Shown here in pieces: positions 1-14,033 of a stretch of DNA of 64,000 nucleotides. The notes beneath the pieces are model-generated. The model was not told the DNA's origin and did not search any database. It saw only the letters and a list, made by a program, of their open reading frames with translations. Source of the stretch: Laburnicola sp. R22_1 (lineage: Eukaryota; Ascomycota; Dothideomycetes; Pleosporales; Didymosphaeriaceae); NCBI GenBank assembly GCA_014281115.1, contig JACONQ010000006.1, positions 3,162,001 through 3,226,000 on the forward strand. Reading direction: 5' to 3'. Positions within the stretch are counted from its first letter, which is position 1, and each line of letters starts with the position of its first letter. Both the position numbers and the translations under genes were made by a program.

Positions 1-3000
1 TTATAATTCACTTTAACTGCGCATATTATCGAATTTGTTTAATTGACTATTATAGCTACTTCTTTTATATTAAGTGGCCTCTATTAGCCTTCCTATTAGC
101 CTTATTCTGTCTTAACGCCTTACAATATATTAGCATCTGGATTAATACCTTTGCTAAAATTCTCGCCTCTACTTACGCCTATTATATCCTTTGCAATAAC
201 TATATTTGCCTTTTCTAAAAACTGCTTACACTCTATTGCCCTTATATTAACTTGGCTATACTTATTATAGAGTAACTACGCGTTCACAACTAACTCCTTC
301 TACCCTAGCCAGACTAGTTATTAGATAAACTGTCTAAACTTTTCGATCTTAGGCACCGGCGATTCGATAACAATGTGGTTCGCACCTATAAGATTAACGT
401 CCTCTGCACACAGGTTAATATTTATTATAATAACTCTTAATAAGCTATTAATATTATTAAATGCATTAACAATTATCCTCCGCTTAGGGAAGTTTAGCCT
501 GCTATAGATAAGGGCGATACACGCCTTGTTCTTAACAATCTAGTTAACGTTTTAAAACTTCTTAGTGGCGTTTACTAGGCTCTTAAGGAGCTTCTATACA
601 CTCTATAACTATTAGTATAGTAAATTATTACGATTTATAATATATATACAATAGTGTAGAGTAATATAATAATTAGTATCTTTGTCCTAATAAGGATCTT
701 ATTCTAGCGTGGCTTCCTATTAGTGTTAAGACCGGAACGCGCGCTCTTTCTTAATATTTCGATCTTGTAAAGATATTATTGTAGGTATGCCCACTTTGAA
801 TCGCCCTAGATAGCCTCGCTAAAATTAGTAAATAAGGGCGACGCTTAAAAGTTGCTATATATATTATGTAGTTAGTTAGAATGCGTATCTATACTATACT
901 TATTATAGAACTTAACAAGTAATAGCGCTATGCCTATAATGCATAGGTTATAATAGGACTTTAATATACTAATATTAATTATTCCGCCCTTTTCTTTTAC
1001 TCTACAAACTTCCTTTTCTTATTGCATTTTCTATATAGTATTTCGCATTACGTCCCTACTAGTCTGGCTTTACTTAATTAGGATGTTATTCTGCACAAGT
1101 TTTATGTCTATTATCTTTAGTAGAGGCTTTTTGTCTAGCCTTAATATATGCTTATCTTGTTTAATTAATAGCGTCTGTATAACGTTCGCTATAATCTTGC
1201 TATAGCTAAGGAACTTAGGGTCTTTAAGTATAATATACTTATTTCTAGCCTTTTTTGCTTTGCGGGCAGTCTATATAGTGCCTTTTTAAATTATATTAAA
1301 CATTAACACAATCTCTTTGTATGACTATAGAGGAGGTTTCGTCCCTTTCTTAAGAAATTTTAATAAAGCTTCTACTTTTAGGCTGTACTTAAATATAAGA
1401 TATTAGAGTATAGACTTGTGCTTATTTGCGCTTTTAGGATTACAAAACTCTCCCTAGTGTTATAGTTGCTAAGACTTCTGGGCTAGAAAGTGGAAGAGGT
1501 AGTTTGCAATAATTTAAGGCCCATTCTCTCTTAGCGTTCTAGATATAATCTAATACACACTAGGACGCCTATTATCTAGTCTTATCTTTATAGCTTAGTA
1601 TTTATAAAGTACACTAAATATCTATAATTTGGTTAAATATATATTATATCCCTTATCTAAGAATGTGTTGCCCATATCTATAAGCTCCTTAGATATTTCT
1701 ATATTAAGCTTCTCTATTTTAATAACCAGAATTGTTTTTTTACTTTATAAGTTAATTAGATGTAGCGTAAGTAAGATATATTCCTTTAGGCCTTAGAACT
1801 TGTCGCCTAGTATATTGCGTCTGCGGAAATGGCTTTTAGGTCTAGACTAAATATTCTCTTAATTAGGTCCACGTATTTATATGCAAACCTATCCTTATAT
1901 AAGACTATATTATATGCCTACTATAGCTTATTAATATCTTTATCTCTATTAGCCATATTGCCATGCCATAGTATTCTGCAAATGCCCGTAAGCTTTTTAT
2001 TTATTAACGCCTAGAAGAGCATTAAATTAACTAGCGGCTCTATTTTATATAGCTAAAACTTATTAAGCGTGCTATAGACTTATTATTATTCCTTCTCTAC
2101 CTATGTGCGATATTTGTCAACCTCTTATAAATATTACTCTTAGAGCTTATTCTTTATTACGCGCCTTATTAGTTTGTATTTAATAGCAAGTCTAAATAGT
2201 AGTTTAGAAAATATTATTATTAGCGCTCGGTATAGTATACTTAATATAACGTTTATCTAGTTACTACTAGTGTTCGCGACTATTATAACTTAGCTATATC
2301 TAGATAGTATCTAGTAGTTATGTGTCTAAGAATTAATTAAGCAAGGACATAGTAGTGGGTATTAGACCTGGCTTAGGCATAGACCTACCATTCCTTTAGA
2401 TAGGTAGGACTTCTCTATTTCTTATTCTTATATAAGGTTAATAATCTTTCTTTGTCTTATAATCTAGTATCTTATAATTAACTTCGCTAGGTAAGGGTGA
2501 GACTTCCTAACGCTAGGACTAGACCTATCGCCACTGCTACTGCCACTGTATTGCTCGCTCTGTATAACTATCTTAGCTAATACTGTCTACTAGTAGGGAA
2601 GCATTCTAGAGCCTAGGGTAAGGACCCATATCGTAGGGAATGGGATTATATTATACGATGTTATAAGCGTGGCCTAGTTAAGCATAAATATCTACGCTAT
2701 TATAGCGTATAACTATTTCGTTATACAAGCGCGTGTCTAGCTAAGTTTAGTATTAATAGCTGCATTTGCTCTATAAATAATTATTAGCAAGATTCTAGTA
2801 TTATATAGAGTTATAGTAACTGCTCGCCGTATTAAGCATCTTAAGGTCCTCCTTCTCTGAATATATTAACCCCATTAGCTTTAATAATCTTCTATACTTC
2901 GTTCTTATTAATAGGTGTTGCGCTACAATAAGATAATAGGGTTATAGGCAAATTACATAGCAATAATAAGTAGATTCTCTTTATGCTATTAGATTGCGAC

Positions 3001-4639
3001 AAAGCGCAACTACTCTAGGATAGGTTGCTATCTAAATTATAACTTTGCTAGGGGCCGCTCTTCTCTTTATACTACTATCGCCGCCTCTCTCTAGCTAGTA
3101 GGGGGCCGTCTAAGTCACTATTATTTAGGGAGACACTCTTCTCTTTATACTACTATTGCTGCCTTCCTCTAGTTATTTCTAGTAGGGTGCTGTCTAAACC
3201 ACTACTATATAGGGAGATATTCTTATTAAACTATTACAATAGTGGTGTCCTCCTTTAGTTGTCTAATTCGCTGTCTAAGCCATTATCGCTAGTATATAAT
3301 ATGGGTATAGAATCTATTATCTATTAGTTTAGTATAATTTATACTAAGTTTAGTTTAGGGACTTTTAGTTCTTACCTCTTCGCGTTTATAATATACTAGA
3401 GTTAAAGTCTATATTAGCTATGCTACGTTGTTTATAGAGAAATGTGTATAGTACTAATAGTTATTTATTTAGTATATCTATTAGCGCTATAGTATAGAGT
3501 AAGTATATTAAAAGTTTATATACCCTTTATTATAATGTAAGAGTGCGCCGCTATAATATCCCACTTTATTACTCTGGCTACTACTAATAATTGCACCTCT
3601 GTCTAAAGGACGCTAGTTGTTCCAATCTTTATTAGTTACTAGATTCTAGGTGTCTATAGGTTAAACGTATTTAATTTTATCTAGAATACTAGGAGGTTCT
3701 CTTATATAATATCCTTAAGCGTGTTAAGTATAACTAATATTAGGCCCACCTCCCCGTCTTTGCGACTAGTTATTATCGGCACGTACTCACGTTAGATAAT
3801 TAATAAGAGGCAGATTAAAAATATTTTTTTCTTTAAGGCGGTAACCTAAATATTAATTCTGTTCTTCCCAAACGCGCAGTTTGTGCTTTATATACTAGTA
3901 GCCAGAGTATTATTAATATAAAGCCTTTGCATCTTAGTTGCGCTAGCTATATTAGTGCTTACCACTAAGGTAGTAGAGCCTCTTTAAGACGTGTTAAGTT
4001 GCAATAACTCTATACTCTAACTTCTTATTCTTGCCCTAAATACTAACTTAACTGTAGCACCTATAGGGGCCTTCTTTATCTGCTGTACTACTATCTAGAG
4101 ACTAAGCCCCGCCACTCTATACTACTTCTTAGCTCCCACCTTATCTTTTAGTACAGAGTTTAGAAGTTTTTAAAATGTCTAAAAGTAGTTATCTATCTAC
4201 TTATCCCTTATAACTTTATTACGTATAACTTTATAGTTGTCTATTTATAATATAAAATTAAATAAGACTAAGTTGTAGTCTATTTCTTTTAATACGTAGT
4301 TTACTATCTCTTACCAGACGCCTAACTTTTGCCTAATAACCTAGAGACCTCTTATTATAACGTTCTTTAGCATCTATTACGGGTATTTTAACGTAGTCTC
4401 CTCGTACCATTTCGAATTAGGCGGGTTATTTGCTGTAGCTACAGCTATAATTAAAATGGCATACGCGGTACAAATATAAGAAAGGGCGTATACGTGTAAT
4501 TACGTAGTGTGGAGGGATTAGTTCTAGGTTATTATTATTTATAGCTGTTAGTTATTGCGCGACTTTGGCTTAGCAGTAATTAGGCTAGCGTAATTAGACT
4601 AGCGTAGTCGACTATCCGCCTTTATTATAGGCTACTTTG
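1..4639. other. AT-rich RIP-degraded repeat region, unidentified
   Basis: Very AT-rich sequence dominated by TA, CTA and TAG, with almost no CA/TG but many surviving CG dinucleotides, as expected after RIP. The minus strand between roughly 1.0 and 1.8 kb reads as a Lys/Ile/Leu-rich polypeptide broken mostly by TAG codons, and around 2.4-2.7 kb the minus strand has a Ser-rich stretch; these look like relics of transposon genes, but I could not assign a family. The only longer open stretch (1829-2014, plus) is low-complexity Leu/Ile/Tyr and is not supported as a gene. No LTRs, terminal repeats or host gene recognised. Confidence 0.6.
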
Positions 4640-5275
4640 TTCTGTAGCCATTACACATTACTATAGTGAATTACTATAACATACCCTTCTCTTAGCTTTT
4701 TTCGCAGTTATCTTAGACTACTAATCTATATCGAGCTTTAGATATCCCACTCTTAGATAGTATAATAAATTACTATAACCTACCCTTTTCTTAACTTGCT
4801 TTGCAGCTATCTTAGACTACGAATCTAGGTCGCGCTTTAGGTGCCTCACTCTTAGATAGCATAATAAATTACTATAACCTACCCTTCTCTTAATTTGCTT
4901 CGCAACTACCTTAGACTATAAACCTAGATTATGCTTTAGGTGCCCTACTCTTAGACAGCATAATAAATTACTGTGACCTACCCTTCTCTTAATTTACTTC
5001 GCAGCTATATTGCACTATTAAATTATATTACGTCTAAGGGGTCTAACACTTTTATAGTATAATAAATTACTATAACCTATAGTAACTAAATCTAATTTTG
5101 CAATTATCTTTTCACTACTAGACTATATTGCGCCCACAAGGTTCTATTATTAAATAGTATAGTTAGTTACTATAACCTAATAAATAACTAGTGCATACCT
5201 ATACTATAAGACTATACTAGTTATATATAGGAGTCTAGTTATAAATAGCATAGTAAGTCACTATAACTTGTGTTG
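4640..5275. repeat. 99-bp tandem array (7 degenerate units) with KDZ-type terminal motif
   Basis: A motif TTACTATAAC (RIPed form of CACTATAAC) recurs at about 4672, 4771, 4870, 4969, 5068, 5168 and 5259, a 99-100 bp period with a shorter last step. Four units also share ACCCTTYTCTTAAYTT and CTTAGAYAGYATAATAAATT. The last unit keeps the unmutated form AAGTCACTATAAC. The same motif occurs in inverted orientation at 16,571-16,587. Most likely subterminal repeats of a large DNA transposon; whether this array lies inside or outside the element carrying the Plavaka transposase is not settled. Confidence 0.8.
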
Positions 5276-8039
5276 TTTCCCTTTAGTATTTAGTATTTAG
5301 ACGTTAGACATATTTATAAACACAATCCTAACTAATTTATTATAGACTCTTAACTATTAGTAAGTACTAGGCAAGTAGTATTAATATGTTTATACTATGC
5401 TAATGTGTATATATTCCTAATTTACATTATAATTCTTAGTAATAAGTAGAATCTTACATTCTTATTATACGCAAAATCTTTATTGCTAACTCTATCTTAA
5501 TATCGCGACGTCTCTAAAGTTACCTTATAGTGTAAATTGCCTAACCCTCTCTACGTATCGTATAAATTTCTTTTCTAAGATAGTTATTAGTGTATTATAG
5601 TACAGGCGAGCATAGTAAGTATACCTTTTATATTATTACCCTTATTAACTAAAACCACTAGCTATATATTTATACCGCGCTCTTTTAGTGTATAAGCTTA
5701 GTTAGAAACAAGGCTCTGCAACTTAAGTAAGATAGGTACATCCTTAATAATACTTTAGAAGCGCCACTTCTAATATATAGCTCTATTAAAAGGTTTATGG
5801 CTATAGGCTATAGCTGCTTTTCTTATCTTGTCTCTTAATTTTGGGTATATAATACTCTCGTGGGTAAGCTCGCCTATACTATCCATTTTGCGTAATATTA
5901 GTTTAACGTCCTCTAGTCCTTAAATAAGGCACTTTAAATATATATATATACTACTAGATTAGAGAGTTGTTTATTATAACTATTAAAGACAATAACTAGG
6001 ATATTATTAAAACAAATAGAAGGCTCTTTCCTAATTAGCACAGGTACATCTTAGACGCAGCGCTAGCGCTTTAGAATAGGTGTGTGTGTATTCTACCCAC
6101 TACTAGTTATAGTCTATTTCTTTAATATCTATAATTTTTATCTACTACATATATTATCTCCTGCCTTAAATCTAAAGTAAAACTAATGTTTATCTAAGGC
6201 CGCGTCTTATAGAACATTAAAAACCATATTTATAAAACCTGTGTTAGTAATAACTTTGCACTCTGGAAGGTCTTAAATATACTCGAATATTGTTTGCTTA
6301 ACACTTATAATATTAGGTAGTTTATTTAGCTATAGGTAATTAAAATTCACCTAGTTGTTGTCTATTATATCTTGTGTAATAATATTTCTTATATTATAGA
6401 ATATGGTCGCGTTGTAGTTAAATAGTCTAGCTAGGTCCTATACTATCACGCTGCCAGAGTTAGAGTCTTATATTTCTTAGAAAGCGACGACGCGCTGCGC
6501 GTCTGGCGCGCGGGTAGCAAATAGGTAGTTCTGTGGAGTATCTATTAGGCTATTTATTGCGAGTAGTGCGAGGCGTTATAGGTAGTTATATATAGAGAAT
6601 AGGAGGTAGTGGTGCTACTTAAAAGTAGTAAGCGTAAAAGAGTTTACAAACAATTATTAGCGTTAAAAGTGCTTATGGGCGACTTGCTATTACTTAACAA
6701 CTATACTCAGCGTAAATAGGCGCGTTTACGCTGTGTGTAAATATTGCGCAGAAGATAGATTTATCTTTACCTTACCTAGACTACTATTATGGTATACGTA
6801 GTAAGTTAGCGTAATTTATAGTAAAAAATAAACATCCGCATGCGTATGCAGAATAGTAAAAGCATTTACTAGGCTTATATCCAGGCCTATAGCTTATTTA
6901 TATTAGATGGCTAACCCTCTAGTATATCTATCTCTACTAATAATAACGCTCGCTTAAATAGGAGTATCTTCTTCTTTATATATTCTTTAATAACGTTAGT
7001 AAATAATTAACTAGAATACTTAAAAAATATATACTAACGCTTATAGTTATTATGTATAGTACCCCCTCTTTGTAGTTAGTATAATAAAAGAGGTCGCGCG
7101 AGTATGGCTAAAGCTTACGCCTAAACCCCAAGATCCAGAAATGCTAAGTGTGCTTAAGTTCACTATCTAGCCTAATAAGAATGCAGCACTTTATTAATTG
7201 GCTATTATTATGAATATTAACCACCTATACAAACGAGCCGTTCACGTAGTCAACTTAGTATAGCTTGGAGACATAAAATGGCAAGGGGCCTAGAAGGTTA
7301 TAGGTGACTATATAGGTAGCTAGATAAGTAATATTATTACTATAATTATTTTAGGTCTTAGGAGCGGTAAATTCCATATTTCTCTTTAATACTACACAGA
7401 TAAAGTAAGTAGAATTTGGACAGTTGGGTGTGCACAATTATAACAAGTACTAATAGTTTAGCCGCGTACTTTCCTAGTAAGTGAATAAAGTATCCAGAAA
7501 ACTATTTAATCAAACGTAATTATTTCCAATACTTTAAGTATATATACTATCGACTATAAGCCGCTAATTATAGAATGGTAAACTAATATAAAATAATAAT
7601 AACACGTTGTGTTAGTTTGCGTTAGCCCTAGCACAGCAAATCCTTAGCACAACTAGATATTATTAGAAACGCCAAAAGTAGCACATAAACTAATATAACC
7701 CACACTAAACAAGTGCGTACTATATAGCGTGTTTTAATAGTACACAAAGTACTATATATAAGTATGAAGTTAATATTTAGCCGCTAGTGTGTGTGTGGCC
7801 ACACACTAAAGACCTAGTCTGGGCTAATCACGCACTAAATATAATGCGCAAAGGCTAAATAATAAATAGTATATTATTAGCAGTCTATATAATAAATCGT
7901 AATAATAGGTTATAGAGTTAGTATAATTATAAGGACTATATAGACAGTCTTACACTATTTACACTACTCACGCCTAATATAATCTAAGAGAGTGCACTAT
8001 TAAATATTATACCACGCAATAACTGTATAAATTATAGTG
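5276..8039. other. AT-rich RIP-degraded sequence between terminal array and Plavaka relic
   Basis: No intact reading frame. The plus strand around 7.09-7.45 kb reads as a polypeptide broken mainly by TAG codons and may be the 5' part of the neighbouring transposon gene set, but no domain was recognised. No repeats with clear boundaries seen. Confidence 0.45.
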
Positions 8040-10260
8040 GCAATAGCGATAGCGAGGTAGAGATTAACGATAATAGCAATACTAAGGAGTATGGACTAGA
8101 GATCTATAACATGGCCTTAATGCATAGAAATAGCACGGAGAATAACCGTGGTGCAAACAACAATTAATAAACAACCTCGGCTTCCTCGCATACGGCAAGT
8201 ACGTTAGTTATAAGTAGTTGCCAGACTTTTAAGGACGTCACTAGTTAACAAGCTGGCACCCTCATACATAGTTTATTCTAATAGCAGCAACGTAGGTACT
8301 ACCTCTAACACACTCTATAACGCTGCGTTTGTACTAATAGTAAGTTACAGTAATAGTCTATACGCGCCCTTCGAAAATAAGACGAGTTATACCTTTGCTA
8401 AGTGGCTATACAATGTTTAGTATATAAAAGGAGACGTTAACCTTTTGTTTACTAATAAGCGCTTATTAATATTTTTATCTTATATATAATTTCGAAACGC
8501 TAAATAGTGGCACACATTACTAGATAATATTAAGATAGATATTATAGGTTGTAAATGGGAAGAACACACTATATTTCTGCCTAATAGCGACTAGTTGCCT
8601 AATAGAGCACACAATATAAGAGATAGTTAACTCCTCTAATAAAATATACTTAGTATTATTAAGTTCCAAATTGGCTTTAAACTATTTAAAGAATATATAA
8701 CTTATGCTCCTAAGCGAATACTAAAAAAGATAACTAATAGAGATAGTAACTCCTATAAGGTAAGAATATATACAGATCTATAAAACTCTAACTAGTAGTA
8801 GACTATGCAGACTAAACTACTAAAAGACTCCACTATTATACTAGTTATAATCGGAGTTAATAAGACACAACTAAGTAACTATTATAGTAACTAGACGGCG
8901 TGGGTAGTGTATATATTAATTGGCAACCTAGATGCACATATCTAATAATTAAGAAAGGTCCTAGGTAATATGCTTATAGCAATACTACTAATTATTAAGT
9001 AGTATAATAGAGACATTACTATAAATATATACTACAAGGTAATAGCAAAAGTGTTAAATTATAAGTGCTCCTGTAAAACCGTATTATACTATCTAACTAC
9101 CGCTAACTTAGCCATTAAGTTTATTAGTTAAACAGGCATGCGTATAAGATGTGCAGATAGGTTTAAGAGAATGTGCTATTTAATTATATGCGATATTATA
9201 GCAGACTACAAAGAGTAGATAATAATTACAGGGGTGAAAATAAGACAGCACTATATAGTATGTTAAATACACCCCCAAATACGAAATATAATAGTGTATG
9301 TTAATTACACTAATAAGACATTAGCGAAATACGCGCTATATCGCTCGCATAATAGTACTATGGGTATGATTAAAAGGATAAGATAGACTAGTATCTAGAG
9401 TTCTCACCCAGAGTATATACACTAAATTAGAAACTTTGTATAGAAGTTCCTATTTATAAACATACACATAGCTCTTATACTAGACCTCTTATATTAACTC
9501 TATAAAGGACTTATAAAGTATACTATTAAGTGGCTAATAGGTCTAGTTAACTTAATATATGGTAACTTAAGGGCACCATACACAATATTAGAGATAAGTC
9601 GGATCGATAAGCATTACTAGAAGGTGCCTTACTTCTTAGGCCTAAAAGTCTTTAACTATATATTAGTTAGTTAAATATTGTAATAGTTTAGAAATAAATA
9701 GAAGGCCCTTGCAAAGCAAATTCTAGTAGTATTCGCCCCTCTTCTATAAAGTAAGCTAAATGCTATATAGTATCTTTATAGAGTGTGTAACTTTATTATA
9801 ATTTCTTATTACTATAGCCATAATAAGAAAACACTCGGCTATATACTCGAATCCCTCTAGCGGGTTAATATATATAAGTGGGAATTAGTTAGCTTCTATC
9901 CACTATACGTAAAGCACTTCTAGATACTAAAACTTTATATAATTACTTACTATATATGGATAGTATAGTAATATGGGCTACTACTAAACTATAACCCTGC
10001 CACGTATATAGAAGCTCCTTATATATTTCTTATTAAGAACTAGTTCTAATTAACAAACTACAAGAAAACTTTAGCGCAGATAAGTAGTCTAAACGCTTAA
10101 TAGACTAAGATTTAGATATATAAGACTCTAACGAAGTACTACGCGGGGGAGCTAATAACTAAGACATAGGGGCCAGAAGAGGTACGGACAAATAGACTGG
10201 CTAGACTAGCTCTATTAAGCCAATATAGTATTAACACGTCCGAATTCCTACTTATAAAAG
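8040..10260 (+). pseudogene. Plavaka-type (KDZ superfamily) transposase relic
   Basis: A DNA-transposon transposase destroyed by RIP. The plus-strand translation, read through many TAG/TAA stops, follows the Plavaka family in order: a segment with TYAPKR (about 8.70 kb), then STIILVIIGVNKTQLSN at about 8.83-8.89 kb followed by VVYILIGNL, then RIRCADRFKRMCYLIICDI near 9.14-9.20 kb, and a C-terminal part with YIEAPYIFLIKNQFQLTNYK near 10.0 kb. In family members the central block reads DKTQLT; the Asp is Asn here, a G-to-A change expected from RIP. The KDZ superfamily is known in fungi, where some members travel with TET/JBP genes; I saw no TET/JBP signature nearby. Boundaries are approximate and the copy cannot be active. 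Confidence 0.75.
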
Positions 10261-11232
10261 AGAAGGGATTAAATCTATATTATTAGATAACTATTTAAAA
10301 CACTATAACTTATATTAAATTCCTTAGACTACGCAACGCGCTTGTGGTAATACTGCGAGAGGAGAATATAATTAAAGCTGGTAGAATAAGCTCGCATTAG
10401 AGAGATGCCAAATAGCTTAAAAATAATCCTAGTTGGGTCGATCTCTGTATAATAACAATCCACCTATTATTTAGGTACTAAAGGGAGACTAGAAGGCCAA
10501 ATAGTAAAGCATTATAGGAAGACTAGGAGACTATTTAATGTGTACTAGATTGGCAAGGCAATGGTAAGTGGCTTAAACACAATATATGGGTTTAAGAATA
10601 CAACTATAATAACATCCCTCTTAAAGGTAGGCGTATAGGCTAAATCTAGCTAATATTTACTATTATGAAATAAAACACTATATACTCTACTAAGTAAGAG
10701 AACCTATATATTTGCTTTCTTCTTAAGATATTTAAGATAGTAGACTAGAGACAACTAGACAACATTCACGGTTTTGTTAAGCTTTAGAACTAGTTAGCCT
10801 AAGAAATATACTTGGGAGAAACTAGATACTAAGGGACTTATTAGTGCTTCCGTGTAGCATAGATTATTAGCGCAGCGCACGTTATACTAGCGAAGAATGC
10901 CAACATAAACTATAGATATAATAGCGTCCAATCTAATAGTAGATCTAAAGCGAGTCCTAGTAACAACTATATATTTATAGTTAATAACTACATTAACCTT
11001 TTAGAGTATAACGCTATATATAATAATAACTAGCAATTAAATAACTAATAAGATATAGTAAAATATATAGCAAGGCGGATAAAGAGAAATTAAAGGGATA
11101 CGTGCGGAGAACTATTACGCATAATACGTAGAATGGGTTTATTATTAGATAATAGTGCTTAGAATATTCATAGCCATTACTGTAAAAATTAATTAATATA
11201 ACAAATCCTATTAGTCTTATATTACTAAAGAC
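10261..11232. other. AT-rich RIP-degraded tail of the Plavaka relic
   Basis: Continues the same composition and stop pattern as the upstream transposase relic. Some plus-strand reading continues to about 11.1 kb without a recognised domain. It ends at the palindromic motif GTTATAGTAAATTACTATAAC at 11,233, which may be the right terminus of this element. Confidence 0.4.
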
Positions 11233-12173
11233 GTTATAGTAAATTACTATAACAGGATATAAACTATAGTAACTACACTATAGATATATTCTAAGCGGCC
11301 TAAGTAACCCTAAATATTCTATATACACTAATGGCATACTAAAGTTATAGTAGTTCTTTTCTAGCAATAATATACTAACTCTAAAGTAAGCTAATAGTGG
11401 CAATAACGTGTAGTATAGTATATCCTTAACCTTAATAAAGTAAACTTTACCACTCCGCTTTGCCTTAGCTTCTAAGGCCATATCGCTAAGCTGCCCAAGT
11501 AGAAGTTTAGCTCTAATATTATTAAGAAGTGCGTCTATTGCGCTAAGATAGACATTAAGGCAATTATAATTTAGGAGATAATATATAAAGAGAAGCTTAA
11601 GAAGCTAATATATAACTTATACAGTAACTATATTATTTAGACCACTCTTAAATTCGCGCCCACTAAGCTTTATCTTTACCTTATTAACACTATACGTCTT
11701 ATCTTATCCGGCATTTGCCAAACACTATATAGTCGCCTATCTCTAACCTTACCACATAAGTAACCCTTCGCTTCTATTATAGTTATAGAATAATATACAT
11801 TATTACGCTTCCTTATTTAATAATGTTGTGCCCCCTATTAATAGTCATAGCTCTAGTTATACTAATGGCCACGGCTATGCGAATGCCAAAGGCCATATTA
11901 ATAGCAATAGCAACTTTAATAGCGGTAATAAAAACTTTTTCTAAGTTATGAGTAATAATAACAAAAGTTATAACTCTAGTCTTCTTAGTTAGAAATTTAT
12001 TATATTTTATAATCTATCTATAATATATATCTTATGGCTGTAAAACGAGTATAGCGACTTAGGCATAGTTATAGTGCTTCTAAGGCACTTATTTATATTT
12101 GGCTTATACACCTACTTTAGTAAAACAATAGTTACTATAGTTTAAATACTATTATAGTAATTTACTATAATAT
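11233..12173. repeat. Inverted-repeat-bounded 941-bp unit (possible non-autonomous KDZ derivative)
   Basis: The first 44 bases (11,233-11,276) and the reverse complement of the last 44 (12,130-12,173) agree at most positions, both starting with a form of TTATAGTAAATTACTATAA and both containing AAACTATAGTAACTA. Each end contains an internal palindrome in which GTTATAGTAA abuts TTACTATAAC, the same motif found in the 99-bp array. The interior is RIPed; a short open stretch on the minus strand (11,278-11,481) has no recognised domain. Could be a non-autonomous element, or the space between two abutting elements. Confidence 0.55.
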
Positions 12174-13976
12174 TTTTACGCATCTATAGTAATTATAGTT
12201 CGCACTAATAGCTAATATAAAGTAGGAATGCCAAGATAATAGGGCGGGTTTTTGGCTAGCGAACGCGCTAACGCCGCGATAATTTTACACTAAGACGCGA
12301 CCTTACATAAAACTAGACTTTAAACACGCATACATACTATATTCCGCATATATGGCTAAAGATACTAGATAGAGTATTCTTAATATATTAGACATAGAGT
12401 ATTACATTATATACTAGGAGGTGGAGGCTATTCTAGCCAGGAATAAGGTCCTAGGTAAGCCAATCTAGACAAACTTAGAGAAAGCCAGGGCAGCCATAAT
12501 AGCGCGCAGAGTGGCAGATGTACACCCTAAAATATTTACGTCTAAGTAAGTAATAAACTATCTTCTAGAGATTGTAAGATAGTGTAACTAAAACTTCTTA
12601 AGGTTAATAAAATAGATGCGACAATTTAATAAAGTGGCAAATAGAAGAAAGCAAGGCCATAATAATAGGCTTCTAGGCGAGTCTGTATTCGCACTAGAGG
12701 ACGCGCGATCTGCACTACGTAGAGGTGCTAAAGCGATGGCAGTATGCGTTAAAGTAATAGAACTATATTTAGATTCTATAGTAGCGCAGACCTCTAAAAT
12801 AAGCGGGCGCAAGACTATAAAAGATATAGTAGTTATAGGCTTAGTAATAAACAACCCCATAACTACGCCTACTATGTTTTTATTTTATACTATATTATAT
12901 AAGACAAGTTAATACGTTAAAAAGCTAATAATAGGTAACTATAGACAACTCTAGTTAAGGATATAGTATAACTAGACTACTATAGGCTAGTGCGAGAATA
13001 TATTAGCTTTGTAAGCGGGCGAGTACTAGTAGTTAGCAGAATCTATAATATATACATTATTAAGTTATATATATTATACCTACTAGTATATCCTTATAAA
13101 AGAATGGGTAGAGATTATTATACTAATAAGTGTATAGAATAAGTAGCTCGCTATAAATATAATAGATAGCTAGACAGAGAGTAAAGCTAGTGTTAATATA
13201 CAAACGCGGCTAAGATGCACCTTAACTAGATAGACTGGCAAGTTAATAAAAAATTAACTTTAATATAATAATATAATAAGCTAAGCCATCCCTAAAATAA
13301 ATGTGCTAGCTAATATAACGAGACGTTTAATAACACTAGTTAACAGCCAGATAGTAACATTAACCTATTTTTAGCTAGCGCAGGGGCAGCGCACGTACAT
13401 AGTGCCTGCGACTAAGAGTATTAGGTACCTAACACCGCGCTATTCTAGGTGCACTCTTATTAGGACTATAATTATCCCTATAAAGGGTGCCATTAGAATA
13501 TATAGTGCGTGTAGACTAATAGTGCACTACTATTTATAATATGCCACCTACACTACTATAGAGTCTAGGAGATAAATAGGCAAGGCGTATATTGTCTAAT
13601 ATTGCGAGCGAGAGAGGATAGTATAAGACTATAAGTATATTAATATAGCTAAGTAAATTCACTATAAGTTGCTAATATTTTTACTGCGTAGGTAGTTAGT
13701 GCGCGCGCCTATTAAATATTAATACTAGTCGCCTAGGCCTAGTAGTAAGTAAGGGCAATTAGAGTCTTTTGCAAGTCGCGAAGAACTAGATCTGTATAGT
13801 AGGACTGGCTTTTAATAGGGCATAGGTTGCTTAATACCCACAACTATATGGCTTTAATATACACTAGCACCTAAAAATACTTAGAAAGAAGAGAAAGATA
13901 GTGTCTATAGTATAACTATCTTAACAATGTAGTATAGGTAAACAAAAAGATATACTAGTAGCTTTCTAGTTATATT
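12174..13976. other. RIP-degraded region with one better preserved plus-strand stretch
   Basis: From about 12.34 to 12.91 kb the plus strand reads as one polypeptide with few stops, including an Ala/Arg-rich stretch with ALEDARSALRRGAKAMAV (open from 12,616 to 12,912). Its base composition is less AT-biased than its surroundings. No family was recognised; it may be an accessory gene of the large DNA transposon. The rest of the stretch is RIPed with no recognisable gene. Confidence 0.4.
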
Positions 13977-14033
13977 AGAAACTATTATATAAGAAACTAT
14001 TATATAAGAAACTATTATATAAGAAACTATATT
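13977..14033. repeat. 15-bp tandem repeat, about 3.6 copies
   Basis: The unit AGAAACTATTATATA is repeated three full times plus a partial copy. Perfect units inside heavily mutated sequence suggest that the array expanded after RIP acted here. Confidence 0.85.

Noticed and set aside
4640..5275. CRISPR-like regularly spaced repeats
   Set aside because: The whole 99-bp unit is repeated rather than short repeats with unique spacers; the host is eukaryotic.
12588..12860. Minus-strand 90-codon open stretch
   Set aside because: Complement of the better supported plus-strand stretch at 12,616-12,912; no protein character.
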